A DNA stretch of 64,000 nucleotides from Bacillota bacterium. GTDB taxonomy: Bacteria; Bacillota; Clostridia; Oscillospirales; Acutalibacteraceae. Under the pieces are notes generated by a model, which was given only the letters and a program-made list of their open reading frames with translations, searched no databases and was not told where the DNA came from. Below are positions 33,160 to 42,188 of the stretch, piece after piece. Position 1 is the first letter of the stretch. Each line of letters starts with the position of its first letter. The DNA lies in NCBI GenBank assembly GCA_021769885.1, contig JAETSA010000010.1:1-64000 (forward strand). Direction: 5' to 3'. The position numbers and the translations under genes are program-made.

Positions 33160-33238
33160 GTGCGAAATGCTCAAAATTGCCGACCGTGAGAAAATTCGTG
33201 GAATTTCGCTGAGAACTGTGATACAATACTAATCACTT

Positions 33239-33270
33239 ATAAAATGAAACCGATGCGGCTTTCATTTTAT
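33239..33270 (+). promoter_or_regulatory. Inverted repeat upstream of the ABC exporter genes
   Basis: ATAAAATGAAA (33239-33249) and TTTCATTTTAT (33260-33270) are perfect inverted repeats around CCGATGCGGC, located between a possible -10 (TACAAT, about 33222-33227) and the ribosome site (AGGAGG, 33280-33285). It could be an operator or a leader hairpin. Confidence 0.55.
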
Positions 33271-33291
33271 ATTGAACACAGGAGGCACAAA

Positions 33292-33993
33292 ATGTCTTTT
33301 ATTGAAGTCAAAAACGTGACGAAAACATACAAAATGGGCGAGGTAGAAATTAAGGCGCTTGACGATGCGGGCTTCGGCATTGAAAAAGGGGAATTTGTGG
33401 TGGTTGTCGGTCCGTCAGGTGCGGGCAAGACAACGATTCTGAATATTTTGGGCGGGATGGATACCGCGACCTCCGGCGAGATTTTTGTGGATAACGAGGA
33501 CATCGCCAAATTCGACGAAAAAGCACTGACGGCATATCGCCGCGACGACGTCGGGTTTGTGTTTCAGTTTTATAATTTGGTCGGAAACCTGACTGCGCTT
33601 GAAAATGTGGAGCTGGCACTGCAAATCTCCAAAAATCCGCTGAGTGCGAAATCCGTTTTGCAGGAGGTCGGGCTTTCCAACCGTATGGAAAACTTCCCCG
33701 CACAGCTTTCGGGCGGTGAACAGCAGCGTGTTTCCATTGCACGTGCGCTTGCCAAAAATCCGAAGCTCCTGCTTTGCGACGAGCCGACGGGTGCGCTTGA
33801 CTATGTGACGGGCAAATCTATTTTAAAGCTTTTGCAGGATACCTGCCGCGAAAAAGGTGTGACTATTGTCGTTATTACACACAACCTTGCGATTGCACCG
33901 ATGGCGGACAAGGTAATTAAGGTGAAAAACGGCAAAATCGACCAAATTCTGCAAAATAAACGTCCCACGCCTGTGGAATACATTGAGTGGTAA
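33292..33993 (+). CDS. ABC transporter ATP-binding protein (MacB/LolD type)
   Basis: A 233-residue ATPase with Walker [11 protein letters not shown]-loop [17 protein letters not shown], signature LSGGEQQR, Walker [13 protein letters not shown] and the H-loop VITHN. It pairs with the very large FtsX-type permease that starts 12 bases later, as in MacB-like exporters of peptides or cell-envelope stress systems. Start 33292 follows GGAGG. No two-component system is adjacent. Confidence 0.93.
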   Translation: MSFIEVKNVTKTYKMGEVEIKALDDAGFGIEKGEFVVVVGPSGAGKTTILNILGGMDTATSGEIFVDNEDIAKFDEKALTAYRRDDVGFVFQFYNLVGNLTALENVELALQISKNPLSAKSVLQEVGLSNRMENFPAQLSGGEQQRVSIARALAKNPKLLLCDEPTGALDYVTGKSILKLLQDTCREKGVTIVVITHNLAIAPMADKVIKVKNGKIDQILQNKRPTPVEYIEW

Positions 33994-34005
33994 AGGAAAT
34001 CGGCT

Positions 34006-37000
34006 ATGACTAAAGGAATGAGAAAGGATTTCCGTCGGGAAATCCAAAAAAGCTTCAGTCGGTTTTTGTCGATTCTTTTGATTTCGGCGCTCGGCGTGGC
34101 ATTTTTTTCGGGTATCCGCTCGGCAAGCCCTGCAATGCTTTTGTCGGCAGACGCAACCTATGACAGTGAAAATTTAACGGATATCCGTGTACTCGGCACG
34201 CTCGGAATGACCGATTCCGACGTTTCCGCGCTTTTGAGTGTGGACGGTGTTTCCGAGGCGGAGGGCATTTATACCAAGGACTTTCTGTGCGAAACAGCGG
34301 ACAATACCGTAGTCGCGAAGGCGGTTTCGCTGACGAACAGCATTGACGCGGTGAAGGTCAAAGAGGGACGCTTCCCCGAACGATACAACGAATGCATTGC
34401 CGACCGCGAATTTTTAGCGGCGTCGGGCTACGCCTTGGGCGACAAGGTGTCTTTAAAAACCGGCACGGATGAAAAAGTCAGCGACACTCTGGCAGACAAT
34501 GAATTTACCATTGTCGGCGTGGGGCAGACCTCGTATTATCTCGATTCCGACCGCGGCACGGCGGCAATCGGCGACGGTACGGTGGACGGGTTGCTGATTA
34601 TCCCGAAAGAGGCATTCACGCAGGAGGTTTATTCCGAAGTGCTTGTGACTGTGGCAGGCACCGCAGAGCTGAATTGCTTCGGCAAGGAATATCAAGCATT
34701 GATGGAGACCGTCACAGCGAATATTGCGAATATTGCTGAGACGCGCTGTGAACTGCGCTTACAGCAGTTCCGTGCGGATGCGGACAAAGAACTCAACGAT
34801 GCAAAATTTGAGTTTCAGAAGAAAAAGGATAAGGCGATTGCCGACCTTGCGGATGCCGCGCAGACCCTTGCCACCAAAGAGGCGGAATTAGAGGGCGGAA
34901 AATTGGAGATTGAACAGCGGCGCAATCAGCTCAATGAACTGCGTGCCCTGTTTGATTCGGGCGACCAAGGGCTTACCGAGGGAAAAGCGCAGATTGCGGA
35001 AGCCCGCGCAACCTTAACCGATTTGGAAACACAGAAGCGCACGCTTGAGGAAACGATTGCCAAGGAAGAAGCACGCATTGCCGAAGAAGAGCGTCAGCTG
35101 CAAAAGGATGCGCCGTACATTTCGAATGAGGAATACTACCGCCGCAGTATGCAGATTATTCAGGATACAGCGGCAGTGGAGTATTATAAAAATCAGCTGC
35201 CCGCGATTGAACAAAGCATCGAGAGTGTGAATGCCCGCGTCAGCACGGCGGAGGCATTTATTGAGAATTACCCGCAGGCGGCGGCAAATGCGCGTGTGCA
35301 GATTGCCGAGGGCGAGAAGCAGTTAGAGGAAGCCGAAAAGAAAATCTTAGACGGCGAAATTCAGCTGGAACGCGCCAAAGAGGATTATCAGCTCGCACAA
35401 GAGGATGCGGATGCCGAAATCAGTGCCGCGGAGGAAAAGCTGAAAAAATCCGAGGATGAAATCAACAATGTCGGTATGCCGAAATGGCATATTTTGGACC
35501 GTTCCTCCATTGCGAGCTTTGCCGCATTCAAAAACGATGCGGACGGCATCGGTGCGGTTGGAACGGTATTTCCGATTATCTTCTTCTTAGTTGCGGCACT
35601 CGTGTCCCTGACTACGATGACGCGTATGGTCGAGGAAGAACGCACGCAGATTGGTACGCTCAAGGCTTTGGGCTACAAGAAGCGTGAAATCACGGCAAAG
35701 TATGTACTGTATGCACTGCTTTCCACACTGCTCGGCAGTGTGCTCGGTGTGGCGGTCGGCGAATCGCTGTTGCCCTCGTTGATTATTCGAACCTACCGCT
35801 TGGTTTATGTCAATCTGACCCAATCCGTGGTGCGTATACAGGTGCTGAATGCCGCCGTGGCGATTGTACTTGCGGTGTGCGCAACGGTCGGCGGCGCATT
35901 TGCCGCCTGTCGGCGTGCGCTTTCCGACAATCCGGCATCGCTGATGCGTCCTGTCGCGCCGCAGGCGGGCAGACGCACCTTTGTGGAGGATATCGACTTT
36001 ATTTGGCTGCGTCTGAATTTTGCGCAGAAAGCGGCTTGCCGCAACCTTTTCCGTTATAAAAAGCGGTTGTTTATGACCGTGCTCGGCGTGGCGGGCTGTA
36101 CGGCATTGCTGTTGACGGGCTTCGGTATTCGCGATTCGGTTAAAATGGTACCTGAAAAGCAGTTTAACGAGGTGTTCTCTTATCAGGGCACTGTCGGTGC
36201 GGATGCTTCGCTTTCCCGTGCGGAACGCCGTCAGCTGTTGGCAAAGGTCAGCTCTGTCGAGGGCGTGACCGATTATTTACAGACCAAGAGCACCGTGACC
36301 TATGCCCAGACGGAAAAAGGCGAAACGACGGCGTATTTGATTGTTCCGCAGGATACCGCGAAGCTCGGCGAATACGTGCGGCTGCGTTCGGCGTCGCTTC
36401 CGCACGACAGCCTGTCGCTTACGGACGACGGCATCATCGTGACCGAGAAATTCGCACAGATGCTGGGGCTGAAGGTCGGCGATATGCTGACCATCAAAGA
36501 AGATAAGACCGCCGAACCGGTCGGCGATGTGCGTGTGGCGGGCATCACCGAGAACTATCTGAACAATTACATTTATATGACGCCCAATATTTACAAGGCA
36601 CTTTACGGTGAAACCGCCTCTTTAAATGCGGCGCTGATTTGTGTAGAACCGGGAACAGATACCGAAAAGGCGGCAAAAAGCCTGTTGGATATCAGCGGTG
36701 TGACCTCGGTCTCAATGCATTCCACCGCACAAAAGCAGGTGGACGATATGCTCGGCAATCTGTCTGTGATTATTGCCGTGATGATTCTTGCGGCGGGACT
36801 GTTGGCGTTCGTGGTGCTTTACAACCTCAACAACATCAACATTACCGAGCGGCGGCGGGAGCTTGCCACCTTAAAGGTGCTCGGCTTCTACGACGGTGAG
36901 CTTGCGGCGTATGTCTATCGCGAAAATGTACTGCTCACACTGTTCGGTATTGTGGTGGGTTTGGTGCTCGGCTTCTTCCTGCATCTGTTCGTGATGTATA

Positions 37001-37161
37001 CCATCGCGACGGATATGGTGATGTTCAGTGCCGAAATGCACGTGTTAAGCTACGTGCTCGCCGTCTTGATTACAGCTGTGTTTGCGGTGCTTGTCAACTG
37101 GATTATGTATTTCCGCCTGAAGAAAGTGGATATGGTGGAATCCTTAAAATCGGTGGAATAA
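34006..37161 (+). CDS. FtsX-like ABC permease with long extracytoplasmic coiled coil
   Basis: At 1051 residues this has the single-polypeptide layout with two FtsX domains. A first membrane segment lies at about residues 20-40. A periplasmic-side domain follows, then a long Glu/Gln/Ala-rich coiled coil (about 250-490; for example AQIAEARATLTDLETQKRTL). The first FtsX core is at about 515-660 (IIFFLVAALVSLTTMTRMVE, GTLKALGYKKREI) and the second at about 920-1045 (LATLKVLGFYDGELAAY). Such permeases move substrates or transmit force rather than import nutrients. The coiled coil could reach through the wall. Substrate unknown. Confidence 0.9.
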   Translation: MTKGMRKDFRREIQKSFSRFLSILLISALGVAFFSGIRSASPAMLLSADATYDSENLTDIRVLGTLGMTDSDVSALLSVDGVSEAEGIYTKDFLCETADNTVVAKAVSLTNSIDAVKVKEGRFPERYNECIADREFLAASGYALGDKVSLKTGTDEKVSDTLADNEFTIVGVGQTSYYLDSDRGTAAIGDGTVDGLLIIPKEAFTQEVYSEVLVTVAGTAELNCFGKEYQALMETVTANIANIAETRCELRLQQFRADADKELNDAKFEFQKKKDKAIADLADAAQTLATKEAELEGGKLEIEQRRNQLNELRALFDSGDQGLTEGKAQIAEARATLTDLETQKRTLEETIAKEEARIAEEERQLQKDAPYISNEEYYRRSMQIIQDTAAVEYYKNQLPAIEQSIESVNARVSTAEAFIENYPQAAANARVQIAEGEKQLEEAEKKILDGEIQLERAKEDYQLAQEDADAEISAAEEKLKKSEDEINNVGMPKWHILDRSSIASFAAFKNDADGIGAVGTVFPIIFFLVAALVSLTTMTRMVEEERTQIGTLKALGYKKREITAKYVLYALLSTLLGSVLGVAVGESLLPSLIIRTYRLVYVNLTQSVVRIQVLNAAVAIVLAVCATVGGAFAACRRALSDNPASLMRPVAPQAGRRTFVEDIDFIWLRLNFAQKAACRNLFRYKKRLFMTVLGVAGCTALLLTGFGIRDSVKMVPEKQFNEVFSYQGTVGADASLSRAERRQLLAKVSSVEGVTDYLQTKSTVTYAQTEKGETTAYLIVPQDTAKLGEYVRLRSASLPHDSLSLTDDGIIVTEKFAQMLGLKVGDMLTIKEDKTAEPVGDVRVAGITENYLNNYIYMTPNIYKALYGETASLNAALICVEPGTDTEKAAKSLLDISGVTSVSMHSTAQKQVDDMLGNLSVIIAVMILAAGLLAFVVLYNLNNINITERRRELATLKVLGFYDGELAAYVYRENVLLTLFGIVVGLVLGFFLHLFVMYTIATDMVMFSAEMHVLSYVLAVLITAVFAVLVNWIMYFRLKKVDMVESLKSVE

Positions 37162-37173
37162 AACTAAAAATGT

Positions 37174-37208
37174 ACAGGGGCAGGAACGAAAAGCGTTCTT
37201 GCCCCTGT
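37174..37208 (+). terminator. Hairpin after the exporter operon
   Basis: ACAGGGGCAGGAACG (37174-37188) pairs with CGTTCTTGCCCCTGT (37194-37208, one G-U). No T-run follows, so it may stabilise the 3' end rather than terminate. Confidence 0.6.
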
Positions 37209-37219
37209 CAGCGTGTCGA

Positions 37220-37595
37220 AAAAGCAGATTTTGCTCCCCTTGTCAGGGGAGCTGTCGCGCGTAGCGCGACTGAGGGGTAGTTAAAAAGCTTAGTTTATCA
37301 AGCTTTTCTCTCCCTCCGTCACGTGGTTTTGTTCAAATTCGCCCCTATAATGTAGGGAACAACCTCTGTGTTGTTCCGCAAGGTTGTTCGTGCCTCTACG
37401 AGGGCGTAGGGCGGGAGCTTGCTCCCGCCGTTCGGTTTGTGCGAAATCTGACTTTGCTCGGGCGGGCGTGGAAGGTCTCGCCTGCCGGCTCGGTTGCGCT
37501 TCTGCATACTTCCGTATGCAGAGGTCTCCACCGGAGACCCGCACCCCGCCCCTACGGGGTTGCGTATCTCCCCGCACCGTGGGGAGTCACCCCCT
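37220..37595. repeat. Intergenic palindromic module array (array 8)
   Basis: Starts with the TGCTCCCCTTGTCAGGGGAGC / GTCGCGC...GCGCGAC module (about 37231-37272), then a GGAACAAC-type hairpin (about 37355-37378), a GCGGGAGC...GCTCCCGC hairpin (about 37412-37430), the linker with GCTCGGGCGGGCG, the double palindrome in reverse (37475-37539), and a GTGGGGAG-type end. It lies between two convergent genes. Confidence 0.8.
37475..37539 (-). repeat. Double-palindrome module, copy 4 (reverse)
   Basis: Reverse orientation of the same module: GTCTCGCC...GGCTCGG, CTGCATAC/GTATGCAG, GGTCTCC/GGAGACC. It shares TTGCGCTT in the middle with copy 3, so copies 3 and 4 form a subtype. Confidence 0.85.
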
Positions 37596-37596
37596 G

Positions 37597-37767
37597 CTAG
37601 TCCTGTTCCAAATCCTCTAAAGCAGAGCGTACCGCCGCGATGACAAACGCGGAAAATGTACATTCTTTCCCCTGAATGACCTGTTCAACCTGTTCTACGA
37701 CATCGTTCGGAAAGCGAATGGTCTTATTCGTCGTAGGGGGAACGGAAGGAATTTTGAATTTGCCCAT
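37597..37767 (-). CDS. Small ribbon-helix-helix regulator (YlcI/YnfO-like)
   Basis: A 56-residue protein: MGKFKIPSVPPTTNKTIRFP, then NDVVEQVEQVIQGKECTFSA and FVIAAVRSALEDLEQD. The pattern (short strand KTIRFP, then two helices) is that of the small RHH proteins found beside clostridial regulators. Start 37767 follows GCGAGG. A perfect palindrome sits just upstream (37779-37796), probably its operator. It diverges from a small zinc-ribbon gene. Confidence 0.75.
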   Translation of the reverse strand: MGKFKIPSVPPTTNKTIRFPNDVVEQVEQVIQGKECTFSAFVIAAVRSALEDLEQD

Positions 37768-37778
37768 AAACGCGCCTC

Positions 37779-37846
37779 GCAATACATTTGTATTGCTTAT
37801 AGTGTATTTCATCCAGCACTCGAAATATGCATTGCGTTTGCAATGC
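37779..37846. promoter_or_regulatory. Two similar palindromes between divergent small genes
   Basis: GCAATAC-ATTT-GTATTGC (37779-37796) and GCATTGC-GTTT-GCAATGC (37829-37846), each 7+4+7, centres 50 bp apart. The second lies just before the TATACT-like -10 (about 37854-37859) of the small zinc-ribbon gene. They look like two operators of one regulator, most likely the RHH protein. Confidence 0.6.
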
Positions 37847-37878
37847 GGTTGTGATATACTTTCGTTGAGGTGATAAAT

Positions 37879-38100
37879 ATGGCAGAATTTTGTTTAGACT
37901 GTTGGGGTAAAATCAACGGTGAAGAAGCGACGGAAAGTCAATATGTACTATCTGAGGAATTGGAGCTTTGTGAGGGATGCGGTGAGTGGAAACGTGTGAT
38001 TATTTCGGAACGCAGTTTTTTGGATTGCTTGATTTTTCATCCTATAAAACTGATTAATAAAATAATCTGTATTTTTCAGCGATGGATAGAGTCCCCCTAA
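37879..38100 (+). CDS. Small zinc-ribbon-like protein
   Basis: A 73-residue protein with two Cys pairs, CLDC (near residue 5) and CEGC (near residue 34), spaced as in a treble-clef or zinc-ribbon protein, and a hydrophobic C-terminal half (DCLIFHPIKLINKIICIFQR) that might be a membrane or surface helix. It starts at 37879 after GAGGTGAT. No family was recognised. The divergent RHH gene suggests local regulation. Confidence 0.65.
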   Translation: MAEFCLDCWGKINGEEATESQYVLSEELELCEGCGEWKRVIISERSFLDCLIFHPIKLINKIICIFQRWIESP

Positions 38101-38116
38101 ACAAAATAGCATAACC

Positions 38117-38166
38117 AAACATCCCGGAAATACACGACTGCTCGTATATTTCCGGGATGTTTTTGA
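38117..38166 (+). terminator. Terminator of the zinc-ribbon gene
   Basis: AAACATCCCGGAAATA (38117-38132) pairs with TATTTCCGGGATGTTT (38147-38162), then TTTT. Confidence 0.92.
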
Positions 38167-38309
38167 CTAGCCAGACGGCGCAAATTTGAACCCGGTTTTG
38201 CAGGATATATTTCCCCCTGCACGGCGTCAAAAATGCTCGCAATCCGACAGGATTGCTGTGCTTTTTTCCTTGTTCAGGAAAAAATCTATTCCCGCAAAAC
38301 TCTGCGACC
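38167..38309. other. Non-coding block with two tandem hairpins
   Basis: GCAATCC/GGATTGC (38239-38256) followed by a T-run and then TTTTCCT/AGGAAAA (about 38264-38284). No convincing gene; a 62-residue minus-strand frame (38054-38242) reads across the terminator and was rejected. Confidence 0.5.
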
Positions 38310-38455
38310 TAAAATGTCGTTCCGCAGAATTTCAGCAGATTTCGGCGGGCGGATGAAGGCATCCGCCTCTACGGGATGGCGCATCACCGTTTCGTTTGCA
38401 CAAATTTGTAAGGTTGCTCGGGCGATTCGTGAATCGCCCCTACGGGGTTGTGCAA
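38310..38455. repeat. Intergenic palindromic module array (array 9)
   Basis: Contains GGGCGGATG/CATCCGCC (about 38346-38368) and GGGCGATTC/GAATCGCCC (about 38420-38445), ending right at the stop of the DUF2804 gene. No intrinsic terminator is seen for that gene. Confidence 0.78.
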
Positions 38456-38457
38456 AC

Positions 38458-39486
38458 TCACCACTTATTATACGCCTTTTCGCAGAACGCGTACATATCC
38501 TTGATTTCTAAAACCTTGCCGTCATCCAAGGTAATTGTGCCGTTCCAAAGACCGTGCACCTGGTGTGTTTTGATGCCGTACAAATCAAGCGGCATCATAT
38601 TGGAGTAGTTGTCGAAAAACGGCGTCATCGTAAGGTCAAGCCGTCCGTCTTTATCGGTGAAATGCCACGGCTGCATCCAGGCGTCGCCGATTTCGGGATC
38701 GCTTTCGAGCGAAACATCGTTGATTTTGTGGCAGATGCCGTCATAGAAAAAGGCGGTTTCCGTTGCGTGGGATTCATCACCGAAGCCCCACGTCAGCTCA
38801 AAGCCGAACAGCTTACCGTCTATTTTTGTGCAGCCGTTGCCCCAATACCAAACATTGCCGTAGGGCCAAATGCCGCGCCCCCAGTCGAGCACCGTGTAGG
38901 TGTTATCGGGCGAAAATTCGAAGACCTCATCACCGAAGGAGACCGAGCCGCTCGTTTCTAAGCAGTTGATTTTATTGGTGTAAAAGAAATGGCCTTTTTT
39001 CGGAAAGGGCGTTGCAATCGTGATGCTTTCGTGCTGCGGCAGACGCTTGCAGTTGAACTCTGCAATAATCGGCTTGCCTTCGCTCACGCCCGAAAAGCGA
39101 ATGCGGTGGCGGTTTTGATTTGTGTCAAACGCGAGGGAGGTCTTACCGCGTCGGTAGTCGATGTGATTCGGGAAATCCCCGTTTTTGTTGAGCCTGTTTT
39201 TGTGCGGCGTGAACAGCTCCACACTCATCGTGTCAAACTTGCGTCCGCTTTTCAAATCCAAAAAGCCGAAGGTTGCACAGGTCGCCACAGAGATGTTGAA
39301 CAGATTGATTTGTATCATAATCTCGCCGTTGCAGACCTGGTAAAAATCCCATTCCTTCAAACGCATTGCGCTGATTTTGCTTTTTTCTATGTTGTAGTTG
39401 TAGAGGTTGCGCCGACACCAGCCGGGATTCGCAAGATTGCCGTCATCGTCCAGCAAATCCTGCCGTGTAGTAATTTCGTTTTGCAT
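38458..39486 (-). CDS. DUF2804 domain protein
   Basis: A 342-residue protein with the DUF2804 pattern: a start with LLDDDGNLANPGWCRRNLYN, the middle FSPDNTYTVLDWGRGIWPYG, and NVWYWGNGCTKIDGKLFGFE, GFGDESHATETAFFYDG. No signal peptide. Its function is not established; the fold is thought to resemble lipocalin/AttH-like beta barrels. It has no operon partners. The promoter is not obvious. Confidence 0.85.
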   Translation of the reverse strand: MQNEITTRQDLLDDDGNLANPGWCRRNLYNYNIEKSKISAMRLKEWDFYQVCNGEIMIQINLFNISVATCATFGFLDLKSGRKFDTMSVELFTPHKNRLNKNGDFPNHIDYRRGKTSLAFDTNQNRHRIRFSGVSEGKPIIAEFNCKRLPQHESITIATPFPKKGHFFYTNKINCLETSGSVSFGDEVFEFSPDNTYTVLDWGRGIWPYGNVWYWGNGCTKIDGKLFGFELTWGFGDESHATETAFFYDGICHKINDVSLESDPEIGDAWMQPWHFTDKDGRLDLTMTPFFDNYSNMMPLDLYGIKTHQVHGLWNGTITLDDGKVLEIKDMYAFCEKAYNKW

Positions 39487-39637
39487 CGTGTTTGCCCCCT
39501 TATTTTATAATTTTGCCGCTGAGATAGTTAATATCTTAACAATATCACAAATTTTTTGAAAAAGCAAATAAATTCGAAATCTTTTTGTGCAAATTTCACA
39601 TTTTTATGGAAATACATACTGATTTTAAAAATGTATA

Positions 39638-39666
39638 TTGACATATATATAGTGGAATGATATAAT
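39638..39666 (+). promoter_or_regulatory. Promoter of pflB
   Basis: TTGACA (39638-39643) and TATAAT (39661-39666), 17 bp apart, both consensus. Transcription starts just before the riboswitch. Confidence 0.93.
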
Positions 39667-39682
39667 GACACCACAATATAAA

Positions 39683-39794
39683 GGGCTGTGCACCTGACGG
39701 ATGGCAGATACAAACTTTGCATTTTGCCGGCAGAAAAAACTGCGTGGAGCACAGAAACGGGTGTTGCCCGACCTTTTTGCCGACCGTCTGGGCA
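39683..39794 (+). promoter_or_regulatory. ZTP (pfl) riboswitch
   Basis: The order of elements matches the pfl motif: GGGCTGTGC (39683-39691), CCTGACGG (39693-39700), the CTGCGTGGAGCACAG segment (39740-39754), and the highly conserved CCGTCTGGGCA (39784-39794). CTGTGC pairs with GCACAG, and GACGG (39696-39700) with CCGTC (39784-39788) as the pseudoknot. The terminator stem starts inside the last element, so ligand binding would prevent termination. ZTP/ZMP riboswitches report low 10-formyl-tetrahydrofolate; pyruvate formate-lyase supplies formate for it. Confidence 0.87.
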
Positions 39795-39822
39795 ATCTTG
39801 CAAAAGCGAGGTTGCCTTTTTT
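39791..39822 (+). terminator. Riboswitch-controlled terminator of pflB
   Basis: GGCAATCTTGC (39791-39801) pairs with GCGAGGTTGCC (39806-39816, with G-U pairs), followed by six T. Its 5' arm overlaps the conserved TGGGCA of the riboswitch (39789-39794). Confidence 0.9.
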
Positions 39823-39850
39823 CTATGATTGAATAGATAAGGAGAAGAAA

Positions 39851-42082
39851 ATGGAATTTACAGCTTGGAACGGATTCAAAAAAGGGGAATGGAGTGAAAA
39901 AATCGCCGTCCGCGATTTTATTCAGCGCAACTATACGCCGTATACGGGCGAAGCAGACTTTTTGGCGGATGCCACGCCCCGCACAAAAGCGTTAATGGAA
40001 AAATGCAACGCGCTGTTCAAGGCGGAGCGGGATAAGGGCGGTGTTTTGGATGTAGACACCGAGCACGTCACCTCGCTTGTGACCTACGGCGCAGGCTATA
40101 TTGACAAAGAAAATGAGCTGATTGTCGGCTTGCAGACAGACGCACCCTTGCGCCGCGGCGTGAATCCGTTCGGCGGTATGCGTATGGCGCGCAGTGCCGC
40201 CAAGGCATACGGCTACGAACTTTCCGACACGATTGAAACGGAATTTCGTTATAAGACCACCCACAACGACGGCGTGTTCCGCGCTTATACCGATGAAATG
40301 CGCGCAGTGCGCCATATCGGTCTTTTGACAGGGCTGCCCGATGCCTATGGCCGCGGCCGCATCATCGGCGACTACCGCCGTGTGGCACTGTACGGTGTGG
40401 ATGTGCTGATTGCCGAAAAGAAAAAGGACAAGGCAGATTTGGGCAAGCGCAATATGAATGAGGAAACCATCCGCCTTGCCGAAGAGCTGTTCCGCCAAAT
40501 CGACTTTTTGGAGCAGCTGAAAGCGATGGCGCAGATTTACGGCGTGGATATCAGTGCGCCTGCAAACAACGCGCGTGAAGCCGTACAGTGGCTGTATTTC
40601 GGCTATCTTGCCGCAATCAAGGAGCAAAACGGCGCGGCAATGTCTTTAGGGCGGACAAGCACATTCTTGGATATTTATATTGAGCGCGACCTCAAAAACG
40701 GTACACTCACCGAGACGCAGGCGCAGGAATTGATGGATGATTTCGTTATGAAGCTTCGCTTGGCTCGGCACTTGCGCACACCCGAATATAACGAGCTGTT
40801 CGGCGGCGATCCGATGTGGATTACCGAGAGCATCGGCGGTATGACGGAAGCAGGGCAGACCCTCGTTACCAAAAACTCGTACCGTATTTTGAATACGCTT
40901 TACACACTCGGTTCTTCCGCAGAGCCGAACCTCACGGTGCTGTGGTCGGAGCAGCTCCCCGAGCCGTTCAAGAAATTCTGCGCAAAGGTTTCGATTGATA
41001 CCGACTCCATTCAGTATGAAAACGACGACGTGATGCGCCCGATTTACGGCGATGATTATGCGATTGCCTGCTGTGTGTCCGCTATGCAGGTCGGCAAGCA
41101 GATGCAGTTCTTCGGCGCGAGATGCAATTTGGCAAAGCTTTTACTGCTCTCTATTAACGGCGGCTACGACAATATGTCCGAACAGAAAATCGGTCCGCAG
41201 ATGGAGTCGCTCGCAGGCGATACGCTCGATTACAACGAGGTTGCGGGGCGTTTTTCCGTGTACCTTTCGTGGCTTTGCAATTTGTATGTCAACACAATGA
41301 ATATTATCCATTATATGCACGACAAATACGCTTATGAAAAGCTGCAAATGGCGTTGCACGATACCGATGTGACGCGTTTTATGGCGTTCGGCGTGGCGGG
41401 ACTTTCCGTTGCGGCAGACAGCCTGTCGGCGATTCGGTATGCAAAGGTGCATCCTGTGCGTGACGAGAACGGCTATATTGTGGATTTTGAGACCGAAGGC
41501 GAATTTCCGACCTACGGCAACGACGATGACCGTGTGGATTCGATTGCAAAATCCCTTTTGGAAAACACGATTGCCGAACTGCGCAAAACCCCGACCTACA
41601 GAAATGCGATTCACACGCTGTCGGCGCTGACAATTACCTCGAACGTCGTTTACGGCAAAAAGACAGGCGCGACGCCCGACGGCAGAAAGAAGGGCGAGCC
41701 GTTTGCACCGGGCGCAAACCCGATGCACAACCGCGAAAAGAACGGTGCGCTGGCATCTCTCAATTCCGTTGCCAAAATGCCGTATGACGCTTGCCGCGAT
41801 GGGATTTCCAACACGTTCTCCATCATTCCGCAGGCACTCGGCAAGACGGAAGCCGAGCGCGTAGACAATCTTGTGTCCGTATTGAACGGCTATTTCAAAA
41901 ATCACGCGCACCACATCAATGTCAACGTGATGAACCGTGAATTGCTGATGGACGCCTACGAAAATCCCGAAAAATATCCGAATCTGACGATTCGCGTTTC
42001 GGGCTACGCAGTGAATTTCCACAAGCTTTCCCGCGAACAGCAGCGCGAAGTCATTATGCGCACTTTCCACAGCGCGATGTAA
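39851..42082 (+). CDS. pflB: Formate acetyltransferase (pyruvate formate-lyase)
   Basis: Converts pyruvate and CoA to acetyl-CoA and formate by a glycyl radical. The 743-residue protein has the active-site pair CC in [15 protein letters not shown] and the radical loop [12 protein letters not shown] near the C-terminus. It provides fermentation acetyl-CoA and formate for folate one-carbon units. GGAGAAG precedes ATG 39851. The activating enzyme (pflA) is not in the window. Confidence 0.97.
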   Translation: MEFTAWNGFKKGEWSEKIAVRDFIQRNYTPYTGEADFLADATPRTKALMEKCNALFKAERDKGGVLDVDTEHVTSLVTYGAGYIDKENELIVGLQTDAPLRRGVNPFGGMRMARSAAKAYGYELSDTIETEFRYKTTHNDGVFRAYTDEMRAVRHIGLLTGLPDAYGRGRIIGDYRRVALYGVDVLIAEKKKDKADLGKRNMNEETIRLAEELFRQIDFLEQLKAMAQIYGVDISAPANNAREAVQWLYFGYLAAIKEQNGAAMSLGRTSTFLDIYIERDLKNGTLTETQAQELMDDFVMKLRLARHLRTPEYNELFGGDPMWITESIGGMTEAGQTLVTKNSYRILNTLYTLGSSAEPNLTVLWSEQLPEPFKKFCAKVSIDTDSIQYENDDVMRPIYGDDYAIACCVSAMQVGKQMQFFGARCNLAKLLLLSINGGYDNMSEQKIGPQMESLAGDTLDYNEVAGRFSVYLSWLCNLYVNTMNIIHYMHDKYAYEKLQMALHDTDVTRFMAFGVAGLSVAADSLSAIRYAKVHPVRDENGYIVDFETEGEFPTYGNDDDRVDSIAKSLLENTIAELRKTPTYRNAIHTLSALTITSNVVYGKKTGATPDGRKKGEPFAPGANPMHNREKNGALASLNSVAKMPYDACRDGISNTFSIIPQALGKTEAERVDNLVSVLNGYFKNHAHHINVNVMNRELLMDAYENPEKYPNLTIRVSGYAVNFHKLSREQQREVIMRTFHSAM

Positions 42083-42121
42083 GCTGTCCGTTTGCAAACA
42101 ATCGAAAAACGCCTAATAACC

Positions 42122-42158
42122 CGCCTCCTGTATTTCCGACTGCGAAATACAGGGGGCG
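42122..42158 (+). terminator. Hairpin after pflB
   Basis: CGCCTCCTGTATTTC (42122-42136) pairs with GAAATACAGGGGGCG (42144-42158), followed by CGTTTG. The T-run is short. Confidence 0.78.
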
Positions 42159-42188
42159 CGTTTGTATAAAAGAAACGGTGACACGTAA

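Noticed and set aside
38054-38242. Minus-strand 62-codon frame
   Set aside because: It crosses the terminator of the zinc-ribbon gene and lacks a ribosome site; no family recognised.
41141-42097. Minus-strand 318-codon frame over pflB
   Set aside because: Antisense shadow of a conserved gene, no motifs and a low-complexity His/Arg-rich translation.
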